DNA of 64,000 bases, taken from positions 83,820 to 147,819 of the forward strand of contig NZ_PDNI01000010.1 of assembly GCF_002925845.1 (NCBI RefSeq), written 5' to 3'. The position numbers and the translations under genes are program-made. Below the pieces are notes generated by a model. The model saw nothing but the letters and a program-made list of their open reading frames with translations, was not told the origin of the DNA and ran no database searches. This stretch comes from Roseovarius nitratireducens (GTDB lineage Bacteria; Pseudomonadota; Alphaproteobacteria; Rhodobacterales; Rhodobacteraceae). Shown in pieces: positions 8,023-17,446 of this stretch (position 1 is its first letter; each line of letters starts with the position of its first letter).

Positions 8023-10642
8023 TGGCGAATTGCGTGCCGGCGGTGGCATCCGGTTTCGACCAGTCGCGCTTGACCCCCAGCCACATCAGGATCGTCGAGG
8101 CGACGAAGATGGACGAATAGGTGCCCACGACCACGCCCCAGATCATCGCGAAGACAAAGCCCCGGATCACGTCACCGCCGAGAAAATACAGCGCGAAGAG
8201 CGCCAGCAGCGTGGTAACCGAGGTCATCATCGTGCGGCTCAGCGTCTCGTTGATCGAGATGTTGAGCACCTCGCGGAGCGGCTTTTGCTTGTATTTGCGC
8301 AGGTTCTCGCGCACGCGGTCGAACACCACCACAGTGTCGTTGAGCGAGTAGCCGACAATGGTCAATAGCGCCGCGATGATCGCCAGATCAAACTGGATCT
8401 GCAACTCCGAGAACACGCCCACGGTAAGCGCCACGTCGTGCACCAGCGCCAGCACCGCACCAACGGCGAATTGCCACTCGAAGCGCAGCCAGATGTAGAA
8501 CAGCACCGCCGCGATGGCGAGCGCCACGGCGATCACCGCCGCCTGGATCAGTTCGCCCGAGACCTTGGGCCCGACGCTCTCGACGGAGGTGAACTGGATA
8601 TCGGGCACCTGCGCCCGCAAGGCCTGCTCCACCGCCGAGATCACCTCCGGCGAGACGCTCTCGGTTTCGTCCTGCGCCTGGATACGGATCATCGCCACGT
8701 TCTCGTCGGGGCCGAAGGTCGGGTCGAACACCTGCGTGATACTCACATCCCCCAGTCCCAGATCGCCCACCGCATCGCGGTACTGACCGACGTCCACCAG
8801 CTCGGCGCTCTGCGTGCGGATCGTCGTGCCGCCCTTGAAATCAATACCGAAATTCAACCCCTGTATCGCAAAGGAGCCGAGTGCCACGAGGATCATCATG
8901 CCCGAAATACCCAGCCACAGCTTCCACCGGCCAAAGAAGTCGATCGCGGTCTCCTGCGGCACGAGACGCAGCGCGCGACCTTGCAGGACGGTCTTGGGGC
9001 GCTTGCGCTCGAACCACATGATGGCAATCAGTCGGGTCACGAAAATCGCGGTGAAGATCGAGGTGATGATTCCCAACCCCAACGTGATGGCAAAGCCCCG
9101 TACCGGGCCCGAGCCCATCGCGTAGAGGATCACGGCGGTGATGAAGGTGGTGATGTTGGCGTCCACGATGGCGCTCATCGCCTTTTCGTAGCCCAGCTCA
9201 ATCGCCCGGGCGGCGCCCTTGGCGGTCTTCATCTCCTCCTTGATGCGCTCAAAGACCAGCACGTTGGCATCCACCGCCATGCCGATGGTCAGCACGATGC
9301 CCGCGATCCCCGGCAGCGTCAGCGTGGCCCCGATGAGACTCAGCAGACCGAAGATCAGGCCGACGTTGACGATGAGCGCGATATTGGCAAACAGCCCGAA
9401 AATCCGGTAGGAGGCCAGCATGTAGGCCAGCACCAGCGCGAAGGCCACGATACAGGCGATCTTGCCTGCCTCGATGCTGTCGGCGCCCAGTTCCGGCCCG
9501 ACGGTGCGCTCTTCGAGGAATTCGAGGCCCGCAGGCAGCGCGCCTGCGCGCAACAGCACGGCAAGCTGCGTGCTGTCCTCGACGGTGAAATTGCCGGTGA
9601 TGATGCCAGAGCCGCCGGGGATGTGGCTCTGGATCACGGGAGCCGAGATCACCTCGCCATCGAGCACGATGGCAAAGGGATTACCAACATTCTCGGCGGT
9701 GTACTCGCCGAATTTGCGCGCGCCGGTGGGGTTGAAACGGAAAGAGACAGCCGGCCGCCCGTTCTGGTCGAAATCGGGCTGAGCATCGACCAGCTCCTCA
9801 CCGGTGACGACCGGCGCGCGCTCGAGGATGTAGTGGACCCCCTCCTCGTCAATCGCCGGCAGGATCTCGTTGCCCGGGCCTGGGGTCTCGTCAGGGTTGG
9901 AGGTGCGGCTCACCACCGGCTGAAAGGTCAGTTGCGCCGTGGTGCCGATGAGCGCCTTGAGCTCACCCGCCGAGCCGATGCCCGGCACCTGGATGAGGAT
10001 GCGATCCGCCCCCTGGCGCATGATCGTTGGCTCGCGGGTACCGGTCTCGTCGATGCGGCGGCGGATGATCTCGAGCGCCTGACGCACCGTGCGCTCGTCG
10101 GTGGCGCGCTGCTCGGCCTCGCTCAGGCGCACGATGATATCGGCGCCTTCGCTCGCCACCGCGATGTCGGTGGCCCCGGCGCCGGTCAGGCTGGTGACCG
10201 GGCGCGCGAGCCCGCGAACCAGCGCCGCGGCCTCTTCGGCCATCTCCGGCTTCTCGACCATTCGCACACGAAGTTCTGCGTTTTCAGTGTCTTGCAGGCG
10301 GATCGCGCCCACCCGATCACGCTCTTCTCGCAACAGGTCGCGGACCTCGGGCCACATGCCCTCCAGCCGTGCCTTGTAGACATCGCCCACCTGCACCTCG
10401 GCCAGCAGATGCGCGCCGCCGCGCAGATCGAGCCCGAGATTGACGAGGCCCGAGGGCAGCCACTCGGGCCAGAGGGCCAATTCGTCCTGCAATTCCGAGG
10501 GGTTGGCGCCCCGCTCGATGGCGGTGGCGGCGTCGTTATGGGTCTCGACCCGGTCGTAGAATCCATTGGGCAGGGCCAGCAGCAGCCCGAGCGCGACGAT
10601 GCCCCAGATCAGGAGGCGTTTCCACAGGTCGATTTGCAGCAT
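8009..10642 (-). CDS. secDF: Fused SecDF protein translocase subunit
   Basis: An 877-residue single polypeptide joining SecD and SecF. The SecD half (about 1-550) has an N-terminal helix, LGLDLRGGAHLL and the conserved IAGIVLTIGMAVDANVLVFERIKEE region. The SecF half has LNFGIDFKGGTTI, LVHDVALTVGVFS and VGYSLNDTVVVFDRVREN. Each half has the six-helix RND-like core. SecDF uses the proton gradient to pull proteins out of the SecYEG channel. No internal stop or convincing restart lies at the junction. yajC is 41 bases upstream in the same direction. Confidence 0.95.
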   Translation of the reverse strand: MLQIDLWKRLLIWGIVALGLLLALPNGFYDRVETHNDAATAIERGANPSELQDELALWPEWLPSGLVNLGLDLRGGAHLLAEVQVGDVYKARLEGMWPEVRDLLREERDRVGAIRLQDTENAELRVRMVEKPEMAEEAAALVRGLARPVTSLTGAGATDIAVASEGADIIVRLSEAEQRATDERTVRQALEIIRRRIDETGTREPTIMRQGADRILIQVPGIGSAGELKALIGTTAQLTFQPVVSRTSNPDETPGPGNEILPAIDEEGVHYILERAPVVTGEELVDAQPDFDQNGRPAVSFRFNPTGARKFGEYTAENVGNPFAIVLDGEVISAPVIQSHIPGGSGIITGNFTVEDSTQLAVLLRAGALPAGLEFLEERTVGPELGADSIEAGKIACIVAFALVLAYMLASYRIFGLFANIALIVNVGLIFGLLSLIGATLTLPGIAGIVLTIGMAVDANVLVFERIKEEMKTAKGAARAIELGYEKAMSAIVDANITTFITAVILYAMGSGPVRGFAITLGLGIITSIFTAIFVTRLIAIMWFERKRPKTVLQGRALRLVPQETAIDFFGRWKLWLGISGMMILVALGSFAIQGLNFGIDFKGGTTIRTQSAELVDVGQYRDAVGDLGLGDVSITQVFDPTFGPDENVAMIRIQAQDETESVSPEVISAVEQALRAQVPDIQFTSVESVGPKVSGELIQAAVIAVALAIAAVLFYIWLRFEWQFAVGAVLALVHDVALTVGVFSELQIQFDLAIIAALLTIVGYSLNDTVVVFDRVRENLRKYKQKPLREVLNISINETLSRTMMTSVTTLLALFALYFLGGDVIRGFVFAMIWGVVVGTYSSIFVASTILMWLGVKRDWSKPDATAGTQFANVDA

Positions 10643-10683
10643 TGTCGAGCCTTTTCAATGGCTTGCATGGTAGGTGGCGGCCT

Positions 10684-10965
10684 TTAGCCCTCGGCCGGCT
10701 CGGTCTTGGACAGCACCTGCGCGATGGTCGAGCGCACGACCCGCACCTTGACGCCCTCTGCAAGCTCCACCTCGATCTCGCCCTCGTCCTTGACCTTGGC
10801 CACCTTGCCGATCAGCCCGCCTTGGGTCACCACTTGGTCGCCACGCCGCAGCGCCTCGACCATCGCCTTGTGTTCCTTGAGTTTTTTCTGCTGCGGACGG
10901 ATCAGCAGGAAGTACATGATGACGAAGATCAGAATAAGCGGGACGAATTGCGCGAAGGCTTCCAT
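10684..10965 (-). CDS. yajC: YajC preprotein translocase subunit
   Basis: A 93-residue protein with one N-terminal transmembrane helix (about 8-23) and the YajC signature LLIRPQQKKLKEHKAM followed by GDQVVTQGGLIGKV. It associates with SecDF. It is the first gene of the yajC-secDF operon. Confidence 0.95.
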   Translation of the reverse strand: MEAFAQFVPLILIFVIMYFLLIRPQQKKLKEHKAMVEALRRGDQVVTQGGLIGKVAKVKDEGEIEVELAEGVKVRVVRSTIAQVLSKTEPAEG

Positions 10966-11168
10966 GGGGTGCGTTCCTTGTCTGATGGCAGGGCCCGGCC
11001 CCGCGAATTGACGCGGAACCTAAGGTTCGGGCCGCGCATTTGCAAGGCGCGAAAGCCGGGGCTGCACAGCGTCGGTATTACGTCGGTATTCCGTCGGTGC
11101 GCGCGCGGGCTTGGGCTTTGCGCGTTTCGCGGGTAGGTTGCGGCCATGACCCGCGAAAGGCAGACCCC

Positions 11169-12626
11169 GTGAGCGCGCCCGAGAAGCCCGATATCCCCGG
11201 CTGGTTCGGCCTGCGCCGTCCATGGGTCCTGACCGTCGCGCGCCCGCTCGGCCCACTCCTGTCCGGGGTGGTGATGCTTCTCTTTGCCTTGGCGGTCGCG
11301 GCAGCGGCGGCGATCCTGCTCCACGCGATCTTCGACCTCGGCCTGGGGACGCCGCGCACGGGCTTCGGCACCGGGGCGGTGATCGTCGCCCTGCTCGGCG
11401 CGCCCTTCGTGATCTGGCGCGCGGTGGTGGCGCAGAAGACCGTGAGCGTTGAGGAACAGGGGCAGATCACGGATCGGATCAACACGGCGGTTCAGGGGCT
11501 GGGGGCGGAGAAGGAGGTGAACTGGATCGGTCAATCAGTCAACATCTCCGGCGGCGCGGTTAACGGTAACGAAGCGTATTCGAGAACCGTTATTCGCAGG
11601 CCAGGAGAAACCGGTTCACTGGATGATCACGAGACACCAGAAAGCGAAGGTAAGTGGCAGGTCTTCACCGAAACCCAACCTAACCTCGAAGTGCGGATCG
11701 GGGCGATCTACGCGCTGGAGCGGATCGCGCAGGACAGCGACCGCGATCATGTGCAGATCATGGAAATCCTCTGCGCATACGTGAGGCAGAATGCGCCTGT
11801 GACAGAGCAAAAGCCAAAGGTGAGTGCTGACATTCAAACAGCTTTGACGGTCCTGGGGCGACGGTTCGGAAAAGAGAAAAAACGGCAGCAATCAGTAAGA
11901 GAAACTGAGAGACGGGGAGAATTTCGTCTTGATCTCCGCCATACCTGCTTGAATGGAGCAGAGCTGATTGACCGCAATTTTGACGATGCTGTTTTTTTCA
12001 ATTCTACATTTGACGACGCATTTCTGAACGGCGCTCATTTTATGAGGGCTAATCTTAATGGATGTCGGTTTGAGAACACGAACGCAGTTGGCACCGATTT
12101 TACTGAAGCCGAGTTGCGGCAAGCAAGTTTCGAACACAATCGCTCCACCCAAACGTTACTTGGCGGTTCTGGGGTCCTTGATGAGGCCAAATTCATCAAC
12201 TGTCACTTTGAATTGACAAAGTTCAAAAATTCCCAACTTGTCGGAGCAATTTTTGTTCGAGAAGACGGCAGACGAACTGACGCCAATCGTCTTGAATTTT
12301 GTAAACCCAAATTGATGTACGCATTGTGGGAGGGAGACGGTTTCTTTTTTGGTCTCGAGGGGCAGTTTGATCAAGGCGCTCTCACAGGTCTTGGTTTGCG
12401 CAATACTTGCCTTCCAAACCGGTGGAATTGTCGTGATAACTTTAGCGAAATGTTCGGTGATGCCAGCGTCACACTGCCCGGCGGCCATGGACCGGAGCAT
12501 GGAAGCTGGCCGGACCACTGGCCACGGCATGCGCTTGGACCCGAAGAGTTTAATGAAGAATGGCGCAAGTGGCAGGCCGATCCCGAGGGCTATACCCCGC
12601 CCGACCCACCGGATACAGCGGGGTAA
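11169..12626 (+). CDS. Membrane-anchored pentapeptide-repeat protein, AT-rich accessory gene
   Basis: A 485-residue protein. I chose the GTG at 11169 (MSAPEKPD). Two hydrophobic segments occupy roughly residues 30-85. A cytoplasmic part follows (about 85-235), including a helix YALERIAQDSDRDHVQIMEIL common in membrane-linked pentapeptide proteins. Degenerate A(N/D)LXX repeats (LNGAHFMRANLNGCRFENTN) run from about 255 to 385, probably a right-handed beta-helix. The central coding stretch (about 11.5-12.45 kb) is visibly AT-richer than its neighbours, which suggests transfer. The function is unknown. It diverges from yajC and lies upstream of serS on the same strand. Confidence 0.75.
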   Translation: MSAPEKPDIPGWFGLRRPWVLTVARPLGPLLSGVVMLLFALAVAAAAAILLHAIFDLGLGTPRTGFGTGAVIVALLGAPFVIWRAVVAQKTVSVEEQGQITDRINTAVQGLGAEKEVNWIGQSVNISGGAVNGNEAYSRTVIRRPGETGSLDDHETPESEGKWQVFTETQPNLEVRIGAIYALERIAQDSDRDHVQIMEILCAYVRQNAPVTEQKPKVSADIQTALTVLGRRFGKEKKRQQSVRETERRGEFRLDLRHTCLNGAELIDRNFDDAVFFNSTFDDAFLNGAHFMRANLNGCRFENTNAVGTDFTEAELRQASFEHNRSTQTLLGGSGVLDEAKFINCHFELTKFKNSQLVGAIFVREDGRRTDANRLEFCKPKLMYALWEGDGFFFGLEGQFDQGALTGLGLRNTCLPNRWNCRDNFSEMFGDASVTLPGGHGPEHGSWPDHWPRHALGPEEFNEEWRKWQADPEGYTPPDPPDTAG

Positions 12627-12698
12627 ACCCCGCCCTACACCTCGCCAAAAATCTGGTGCATAAGCGCGCGAGAGACGATTCACGCGAGGGACCATTCC

Positions 12699-13991
12699 AT
12701 GCACGACATCCGCGCCATCCGCGACAACCCCGACGCCTTTGACGCGGCGATGGCCCGGCGGGGGCTGGAGGGGGTCGCAGGCGAGATTCTCGCGCTCGAC
12801 GAGGCGCGGCGGGCGCGCATCCACGCCGCCGAGACCGCGCAGGCGGAACAGAACCGGGCCTCCAAGGAGGTCGGCGCCGCCAAGGGGCGCGGCGACGAGG
12901 CCGAATTCGAGCGGTTGCGCGCGCTGGTCTCGGAGAAGAAGGCCGAGGTGGCGGCCATGCAGACGCAGGCGCGCGACCTCGATCAGCAACTGACCGAAAT
13001 GCTCATGGGCCTGCCCAACCTGCCCCTCGAGGATGTCCCCGAGGGCGCGGACGAGGATGACAATGTCGAGCTTTACCGCCGTGGCACGCCGCCCGCGTTC
13101 GACTTTGCCCCCAAGGAGCATTACGAGATCGCGGGCGTCATTCCGGGCATGGATTTCGAGACCGCCGCCAAGCTCTCTGGCAGCCGCTTCGTGGTGCTCA
13201 GGGGGGCGGTGGCGCGGCTTCACCGGGCGCTGGCGCAATTCATGCTCGACACCCACATCACCGAGAACGGGCTGCAAGAGACCTGGACGCCGGTGCTGGT
13301 GCGCGACGAGATGATGCGCGGCACCGGGCAGTTGCCGAAATTCGGCGAGGACAGCTACCAGACCACCAATGGCTGGTGGCTGGTGCCCACTGCCGAGGTG
13401 CCGCTGACCAACCTCGTGCATGGCGAGACGGTGGAGGCGGCCACCCTGCCGCGCCGCTATGTCGCCCACACCCAGTGTTTCCGCTCGGAGGCAGGCAGCG
13501 CGGGGCGCGATACCGCCGGAATGCTGCGCCAGCACCAGTTCGAGAAGGTCGAGATGGTCTCGATCACCCACCCGGGTGAGAGCCGCGCCGAGCTAGACCG
13601 GATGACGGCCTGCGCGGAAGGAATCCTCGACCGGCTGGGGCTGGCCTATCGCACCGTGGTGCTGTGCACCGGCGACATGGGGTTCGGCGCGCGGCGCACG
13701 CATGATATCGAGGTGTGGCTGCCGGGACAGGACAATTATCGCGAGATTTCCTCGGTCTCGGTCTGCGGGGATTTCCAGGCGCGGCGGATGAACGCGCGGT
13801 TCCGCCCCGAGGGCGGCGGCAAGCCGGATTACGTCCACACGCTCAACGGCTCTGGCCTCGCGGTGGGGCGCTGCCTGATCGCGGTACTGGAGAACGGGCA
13901 GCAGGCGGACGGCTCGGTGCGCCTGCCCGAGGCGCTGGTGCCATATCTGGGTGGCAAGCGCGTGCTGACGCCCGAGGGCACGCTCGCCTGA
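12699..13991 (+). CDS. serS: Seryl-tRNA synthetase
   Basis: A 430-residue class II synthetase starting [21 protein letters not shown]. An N-terminal coiled-coil arm (about 30-105) binds the long variable arm of tRNA-Ser. The class II core has motif 2 around [12 protein letters not shown] and motif 3 [18 protein letters not shown] near the end. The length is normal for the family. Confidence 0.97.
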   Translation: MHDIRAIRDNPDAFDAAMARRGLEGVAGEILALDEARRARIHAAETAQAEQNRASKEVGAAKGRGDEAEFERLRALVSEKKAEVAAMQTQARDLDQQLTEMLMGLPNLPLEDVPEGADEDDNVELYRRGTPPAFDFAPKEHYEIAGVIPGMDFETAAKLSGSRFVVLRGAVARLHRALAQFMLDTHITENGLQETWTPVLVRDEMMRGTGQLPKFGEDSYQTTNGWWLVPTAEVPLTNLVHGETVEAATLPRRYVAHTQCFRSEAGSAGRDTAGMLRQHQFEKVEMVSITHPGESRAELDRMTACAEGILDRLGLAYRTVVLCTGDMGFGARRTHDIEVWLPGQDNYREISSVSVCGDFQARRMNARFRPEGGGKPDYVHTLNGSGLAVGRCLIAVLENGQQADGSVRLPEALVPYLGGKRVLTPEGTLA

Positions 13992-13992
13992 G

Positions 13993-14063
13993 CTTCATCT
14001 TGCCCAAAATATTCTCGGGGGGAGGCGCCCGTCCCGGGCGACGGGGGGCAGACAGCCCCCTGC
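13993..14063. repeat. Roseobacter-type dispersed repeat with two hairpins, probable bidirectional terminator
   Basis: The stretch begins CTTCATCTTGCCCAAAATAT and runs into two GC-rich hairpins: CGCCCG/CGGGCG around 14025-14039 and GGGGGC/GCCCCC around 14043-14060. It fills the gap between the convergent serS and marR-type genes, so it may end transcription from both sides. A second, shorter copy starts at 55724. The link to similar repeats in other Roseobacter genomes is from general knowledge. Confidence 0.6.
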
Positions 14064-14064
14064 C

Positions 14065-14664
14065 CTACTCTGCCGCCTCGCGCGGGCTGAACCGCGTGCA
14101 GAGCTGGCCGATTTCGAACGGTGCGAGGCTCATCGCCACGCAGGCGCAATAGCCGCCATCGCCGCGCGATTCGTAGTGGTCGCAACGGCCGCAGGTGCCC
14201 ACGCAGGTGCCGCCGCGCGCGCCCGCGAGCTGTGCTGACAGTTCGGGCAGGATGCGCGCCAGCGCCGCGCGGTCGGCCTGCGGCAAATGGTCGATCGCTG
14301 CCATCAGGTGCCGCAGCGGATCGGCGGCGAGCATCTCCTGCCCCTCTGCCGTCACCTCGAAGTGCACGCTGCGCCCGTCGCTCTCTGACCGGCGGCGCGC
14401 CAGCAGGCCGCGCGTCTCCAGCGTCTTGATCGTTTGCGAGGCGGTGCCCCGTGTCGTCGCCTGGAAGCTGGCGAAGGCCGAGGGCGTGCGCGAGGCGCGG
14501 TTGGCGCGCGCGAAGAAACGCAGCGCCGTCCATTGCGCGGCGGTGAGGCGCGCGAGGCCGCCCTCTTCGCCGCGCGCCGAGCGCCCGACATGCACGAGCA
14601 GTTCGGCCAGCGTGGCGGGCGCGGCCTCGGCAGGGTCGGCTTGGGGGGCCTCGGATCGGCTCAT
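14065..14664 (-). CDS. MarR-family regulator with a C-terminal cysteine cluster
   Basis: A 199-residue protein. Residues 20-145 form a MarR winged helix (TAAQWTALRFFARAN, then TRGTASQTIKTLETRGLLARR as recognition helix and SESDGRSVHFEVT as wing). The last 50 residues carry six cysteines: C154, C158, C161, C173, C175 and C189. Ordinary MarR proteins lack such a tail, which could hold an iron-sulfur cluster or zinc. It is divergent from rpoH2, with two dyad sites between them. I infer redox or metal-responsive control; the ligand is unknown. Confidence 0.8.
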   Translation of the reverse strand: MSRSEAPQADPAEAAPATLAELLVHVGRSARGEEGGLARLTAAQWTALRFFARANRASRTPSAFASFQATTRGTASQTIKTLETRGLLARRRSESDGRSVHFEVTAEGQEMLAADPLRHLMAAIDHLPQADRAALARILPELSAQLAGARGGTCVGTCGRCDHYESRGDGGYCACVAMSLAPFEIGQLCTRFSPREAAE

Positions 14665-14680
14665 GGGAGAGTAATAGCGA

Positions 14681-14697
14681 GTCGAAACCGGTTTGAC
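14681..14697. promoter_or_regulatory. Inverted-repeat operator candidate 1, marR-rpoH2 intergenic region
   Basis: GTCGAAACC-GGTTTGAC is a 17-base near-perfect dyad starting 17 bases upstream of the MarR-type start. It shares the half-site TCGAAAC with the second dyad at 14718-14732. Two related dyads between divergent genes fit autoregulation by the MarR protein. This is inference from symmetry. Confidence 0.45.
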
Positions 14698-14717
14698 CAG
14701 AGGCGCGCGGAGGGATA

Positions 14718-14732
14718 GTTTCGATTCGAAAC
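14718..14732. promoter_or_regulatory. Inverted-repeat operator candidate 2, marR-rpoH2 intergenic region
   Basis: GTTTCGA-T-TCGAAAC is a perfect 15-base dyad around a central T, 33 bases upstream of the rpoH2 start. It shares its half-site with the dyad at 14681-14697. Confidence 0.5.
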
Positions 14733-14765
14733 CACTTCACCGCTGCAAGAGTCGGGCCCGAGACC

Positions 14766-15623
14766 ATGAACAAGCCCTATTTCCCGAACCGACCGCCCCA
14801 GCGCGCGCGCGCCGCGGGCCGCGCCTTCCTGTCCCCCGAGGAGGAGACGCGGCTGGCCCGCGCGTGGCGCGAGCGCGGCGACGTGGCGGCGCGCAACCGG
14901 CTGGTCACGGCCTTCACGCCGCTGGTGCAGGCGATGGTGGCACGCTTTACCAAGGGCCGGGCGCAGGACGATCCCGACCTGATGCAACAGGCCTATATCG
15001 GGCTGATGCGCGCCGCCGACGGCTTTGACCCGGATCGCGGCATCCGTTTCGCGACCTACGCGGCGTGGTGGGTGCGCGCCGAGTTGCAGGATTACCGGCT
15101 GCTCAACTGGTCGCTGGTGCGGCGGGGCCGGTCGGCCAAGGCGCGGCAGGCGTTCTATCGGCTGGGGCAGATCGAGAACAATCTGCCCCGCCGACCCGGC
15201 GAGGACCCGGCGGCGCGCGACGCGCGGTTGGCCGCCGCGCTCGGGGTCGATACGCGCGTGCTGGACCAAATGCGGCGGCAATTCGGGCAGGCCGACAGCT
15301 CACTTCACGGCCCCGTCGGCGAGGACGGGGCAGAAGCGATGGACCTGCTGCCCGACCTCGATACGGACGTCGAGGCCGATGTCGCGGATCGTCACGACCG
15401 CGCGCGGTTGCGCACTATCATGGTCGACCATTTCCGCGCGCTGCCCGATCGCGAGCGGCATATCGTGGTGTCCAACGTGCTGGCCGATCCACCGCTCACG
15501 CTACAGGAGCTGGGCGATATCCACGGTGTCTCGCGCGAGCGGGTTCGGCAGTTGCGCGACCGCGGGCTGGAACGGCTGCGCGCGATGCTGGGCGACGACG
15601 CGACGATGCAAGATACCCTCTGA
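14766..15623 (+). CDS. rpoH: RNA polymerase sigma-32-type factor (RpoH-II group)
   Basis: A 285-residue sigma-70 family protein. Region 2 is [40 protein letters not shown], and the sigma-32 RpoH-box-like stretch is [22 protein letters not shown]. Region 4 has [29 protein letters not shown] as the -35 recognition helix. Alphaproteobacteria often have two RpoH proteins; the sequence suits the RpoH-II type used in heat and singlet-oxygen responses. It is divergent from a cysteine-rich MarR regulator. Confidence 0.88.
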   Translation: MNKPYFPNRPPQRARAAGRAFLSPEEETRLARAWRERGDVAARNRLVTAFTPLVQAMVARFTKGRAQDDPDLMQQAYIGLMRAADGFDPDRGIRFATYAAWWVRAELQDYRLLNWSLVRRGRSAKARQAFYRLGQIENNLPRRPGEDPAARDARLAAALGVDTRVLDQMRRQFGQADSSLHGPVGEDGAEAMDLLPDLDTDVEADVADRHDRARLRTIMVDHFRALPDRERHIVVSNVLADPPLTLQELGDIHGVSRERVRQLRDRGLERLRAMLGDDATMQDTL

Positions 15624-15721
15624 TACAGCAAGGTCGGAACGGCGCCAGGCGGGCTTTGCGATTGCGCGGGGCAGGTGGATGCAATACTGCGTTGCGCGAG
15701 CAACGAAAAGGACACCTGAGC

Positions 15722-16777
15722 ATGACCGAGACCGGCAAGACGAGCGGGCTGACCTATGCCGAGGCAGGCGTCGATATCGACGCCGGGAACGCGCTGGTTG
15801 AGCGGATCAAGCCCGCCGCCGCCGCCACGAAACGGCCCGGGGTGATGGCGGGTCTTGGTGGCTTCGGCGGTCTCTTTGACCTCAAGGCCGCCGGTTTCAC
15901 CGATCCGGTCCTCGTGGCCGCCACCGATGGCGTCGGCACCAAGCTGCGCATCGCCATCGACACCGGGCTGGTGGATGGCGTCGGCGTGGACCTCGTCGCC
16001 ATGTGCGTCAACGACCTGGTGTGTCAGGGGGCCGAGCCGCTGTTTTTCCTCGACTATTTCGCCACCGGAAAGCTCGAACTCGACAATGCCGCGCGGATCA
16101 TCGAGGGGATCGCGCGCGGCTGCGGGGGCGCGGGCTGCGCGCTCATCGGCGGCGAGACGGCGGAGATGCCGGGCATGTACCCGGCGGGCGATTTCGACCT
16201 CGCGGGGTTTGCCATCGGCGCGATGGAGCGCGGCACCGACCTGCCGCGCGGCGTGGTCGAGGGTGATGTGCTCATTGGCCTTGCCTCGGATGGCGTGCAT
16301 TCCAACGGCTACAGCCTCGTGCGCCGGATCGTCGAACGCTCTGGCCTTGGCTGGGACGATGCCTGTCCGTGGGACGCGGAGCAGACCCTCGGCGCGGCGT
16401 TGCTCGCGCCCACGCGGCTCTATGTGCGCCCGGCGCTCGCGGCGCTGGCGGTGGGCGGCGTGCATGGCCTTGCCCATATCACCGGCGGCGGGCTGACCGA
16501 GAACCTGCCACGCGTGCTGCCCGAGGGCACGGGCGCCGAGATCGACCTCGGCGCATGGGCGCTGCCGCCGGTCTTTGGCTGGCTTTCCGAGGCCGGCGGG
16601 CTCGCCGGGGCGGAGCTGCTCAAGACCTTCAACGCCGGGATCGGCATGGTGGTGGTCGCCGCTGCCGACAGCGCAGACGCGGTCGAGACCGCGCTGCGGG
16701 AAGCGGGCGAGACCACCCACCGCATCGGCCATGTCACCGCCGGGGCGGGGGTGCGTTACTCCGGGCAGATTCTTTGA
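15722..16777 (+). CDS. purM: Phosphoribosylformylglycinamidine cyclo-ligase (AIR synthetase)
   Basis: A 351-residue PurM protein. Conserved segments include [40 protein letters not shown] and [17 protein letters not shown]. It makes aminoimidazole ribotide, the fifth step of purine synthesis. The ATG at 15722 is chosen; the frame is open far upstream through the shadow of rpoH2. The stop overlaps the purN start as TTGA. Confidence 0.96.
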   Translation: MTETGKTSGLTYAEAGVDIDAGNALVERIKPAAAATKRPGVMAGLGGFGGLFDLKAAGFTDPVLVAATDGVGTKLRIAIDTGLVDGVGVDLVAMCVNDLVCQGAEPLFFLDYFATGKLELDNAARIIEGIARGCGGAGCALIGGETAEMPGMYPAGDFDLAGFAIGAMERGTDLPRGVVEGDVLIGLASDGVHSNGYSLVRRIVERSGLGWDDACPWDAEQTLGAALLAPTRLYVRPALAALAVGGVHGLAHITGGGLTENLPRVLPEGTGAEIDLGAWALPPVFGWLSEAGGLAGAELLKTFNAGIGMVVVAAADSADAVETALREAGETTHRIGHVTAGAGVRYSGQIL

Positions 16778-17367
16778 GCAAGCGGGTCGCGATCTTCATC
16801 TCGGGGGGCGGCTCGAACATGCGCGCGCTGGTCGAAAGCATGACCGGCGATCACCCCGCGCGCGCCGCGCTGGTCCTGTCGAACGATCCGCAGGCGGGCG
16901 GTATCGCGTGGGCGCGGGACGCGGGTATCCCGACCGACGTGGTCGATCACCGCCCCTTCGCGGGCGATCGCGCGGCGTTCGAGGCCGCGCTCGCCGAACG
17001 GCTCGCCCCGCACGCCATCGACATCATCGCCCTCGCGGGGTTCATGCGGGTGCTCACTGCGGGCTTCGTCGCACCCTGGCAGGGCAGGATGCTCAACATC
17101 CATCCCTCGCTCTTGCCGAAGTATCGCGGGCTCGACACCCATGCCCGCGCGCTGGCGGCGGGCGATACCGAAGCCGGCTGCACCGTCCACGAGGTCACGC
17201 CCGCGCTCGACGATGGCCCCATCCTCGGGCAGGCGCGGGTGCCCATCCTGCCGGATGACACGGCGCGAACCCTCGCCGCGCGGGTGCTGGAACAGGAGCA
17301 TATCCTCTACCCGGCGGTGCTGAAGCGCTTTGCCGCTGGCGACCGGCGCCCGGTGATGCTGCCCTGA
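16774..17367 (+). CDS. purN: Phosphoribosylglycinamide formyltransferase
   Basis: A 197-residue formyl-transferase with [13 protein letters not shown] near the N terminus, the catalytic region [30 protein letters not shown] and [16 protein letters not shown]. The TTG start at 16774 overlaps the purM stop (TTGA), which couples the pair. It transfers a formyl group from 10-formyl-tetrahydrofolate to GAR in purine synthesis. Confidence 0.95.
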   Translation: MSKRVAIFISGGGSNMRALVESMTGDHPARAALVLSNDPQAGGIAWARDAGIPTDVVDHRPFAGDRAAFEAALAERLAPHAIDIIALAGFMRVLTAGFVAPWQGRMLNIHPSLLPKYRGLDTHARALAAGDTEAGCTVHEVTPALDDGPILGQARVPILPDDTARTLAARVLEQEHILYPAVLKRFAAGDRRPVMLP

Positions 17368-17446
17368 GCGGGGCATTTCATTTGCCGGGGGGCTGGGATA
17401 TACCCCGCCGAGGGGCAGGACCGCGACACCGGAGAGCATAACCTTC

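Noticed and set aside
15392-16732. A 446-codon minus-strand frame across rpoH2 and purM
   Set aside because: It mirrors the codon structure of purM, has no recognisable domain and conflicts with two clear genes.
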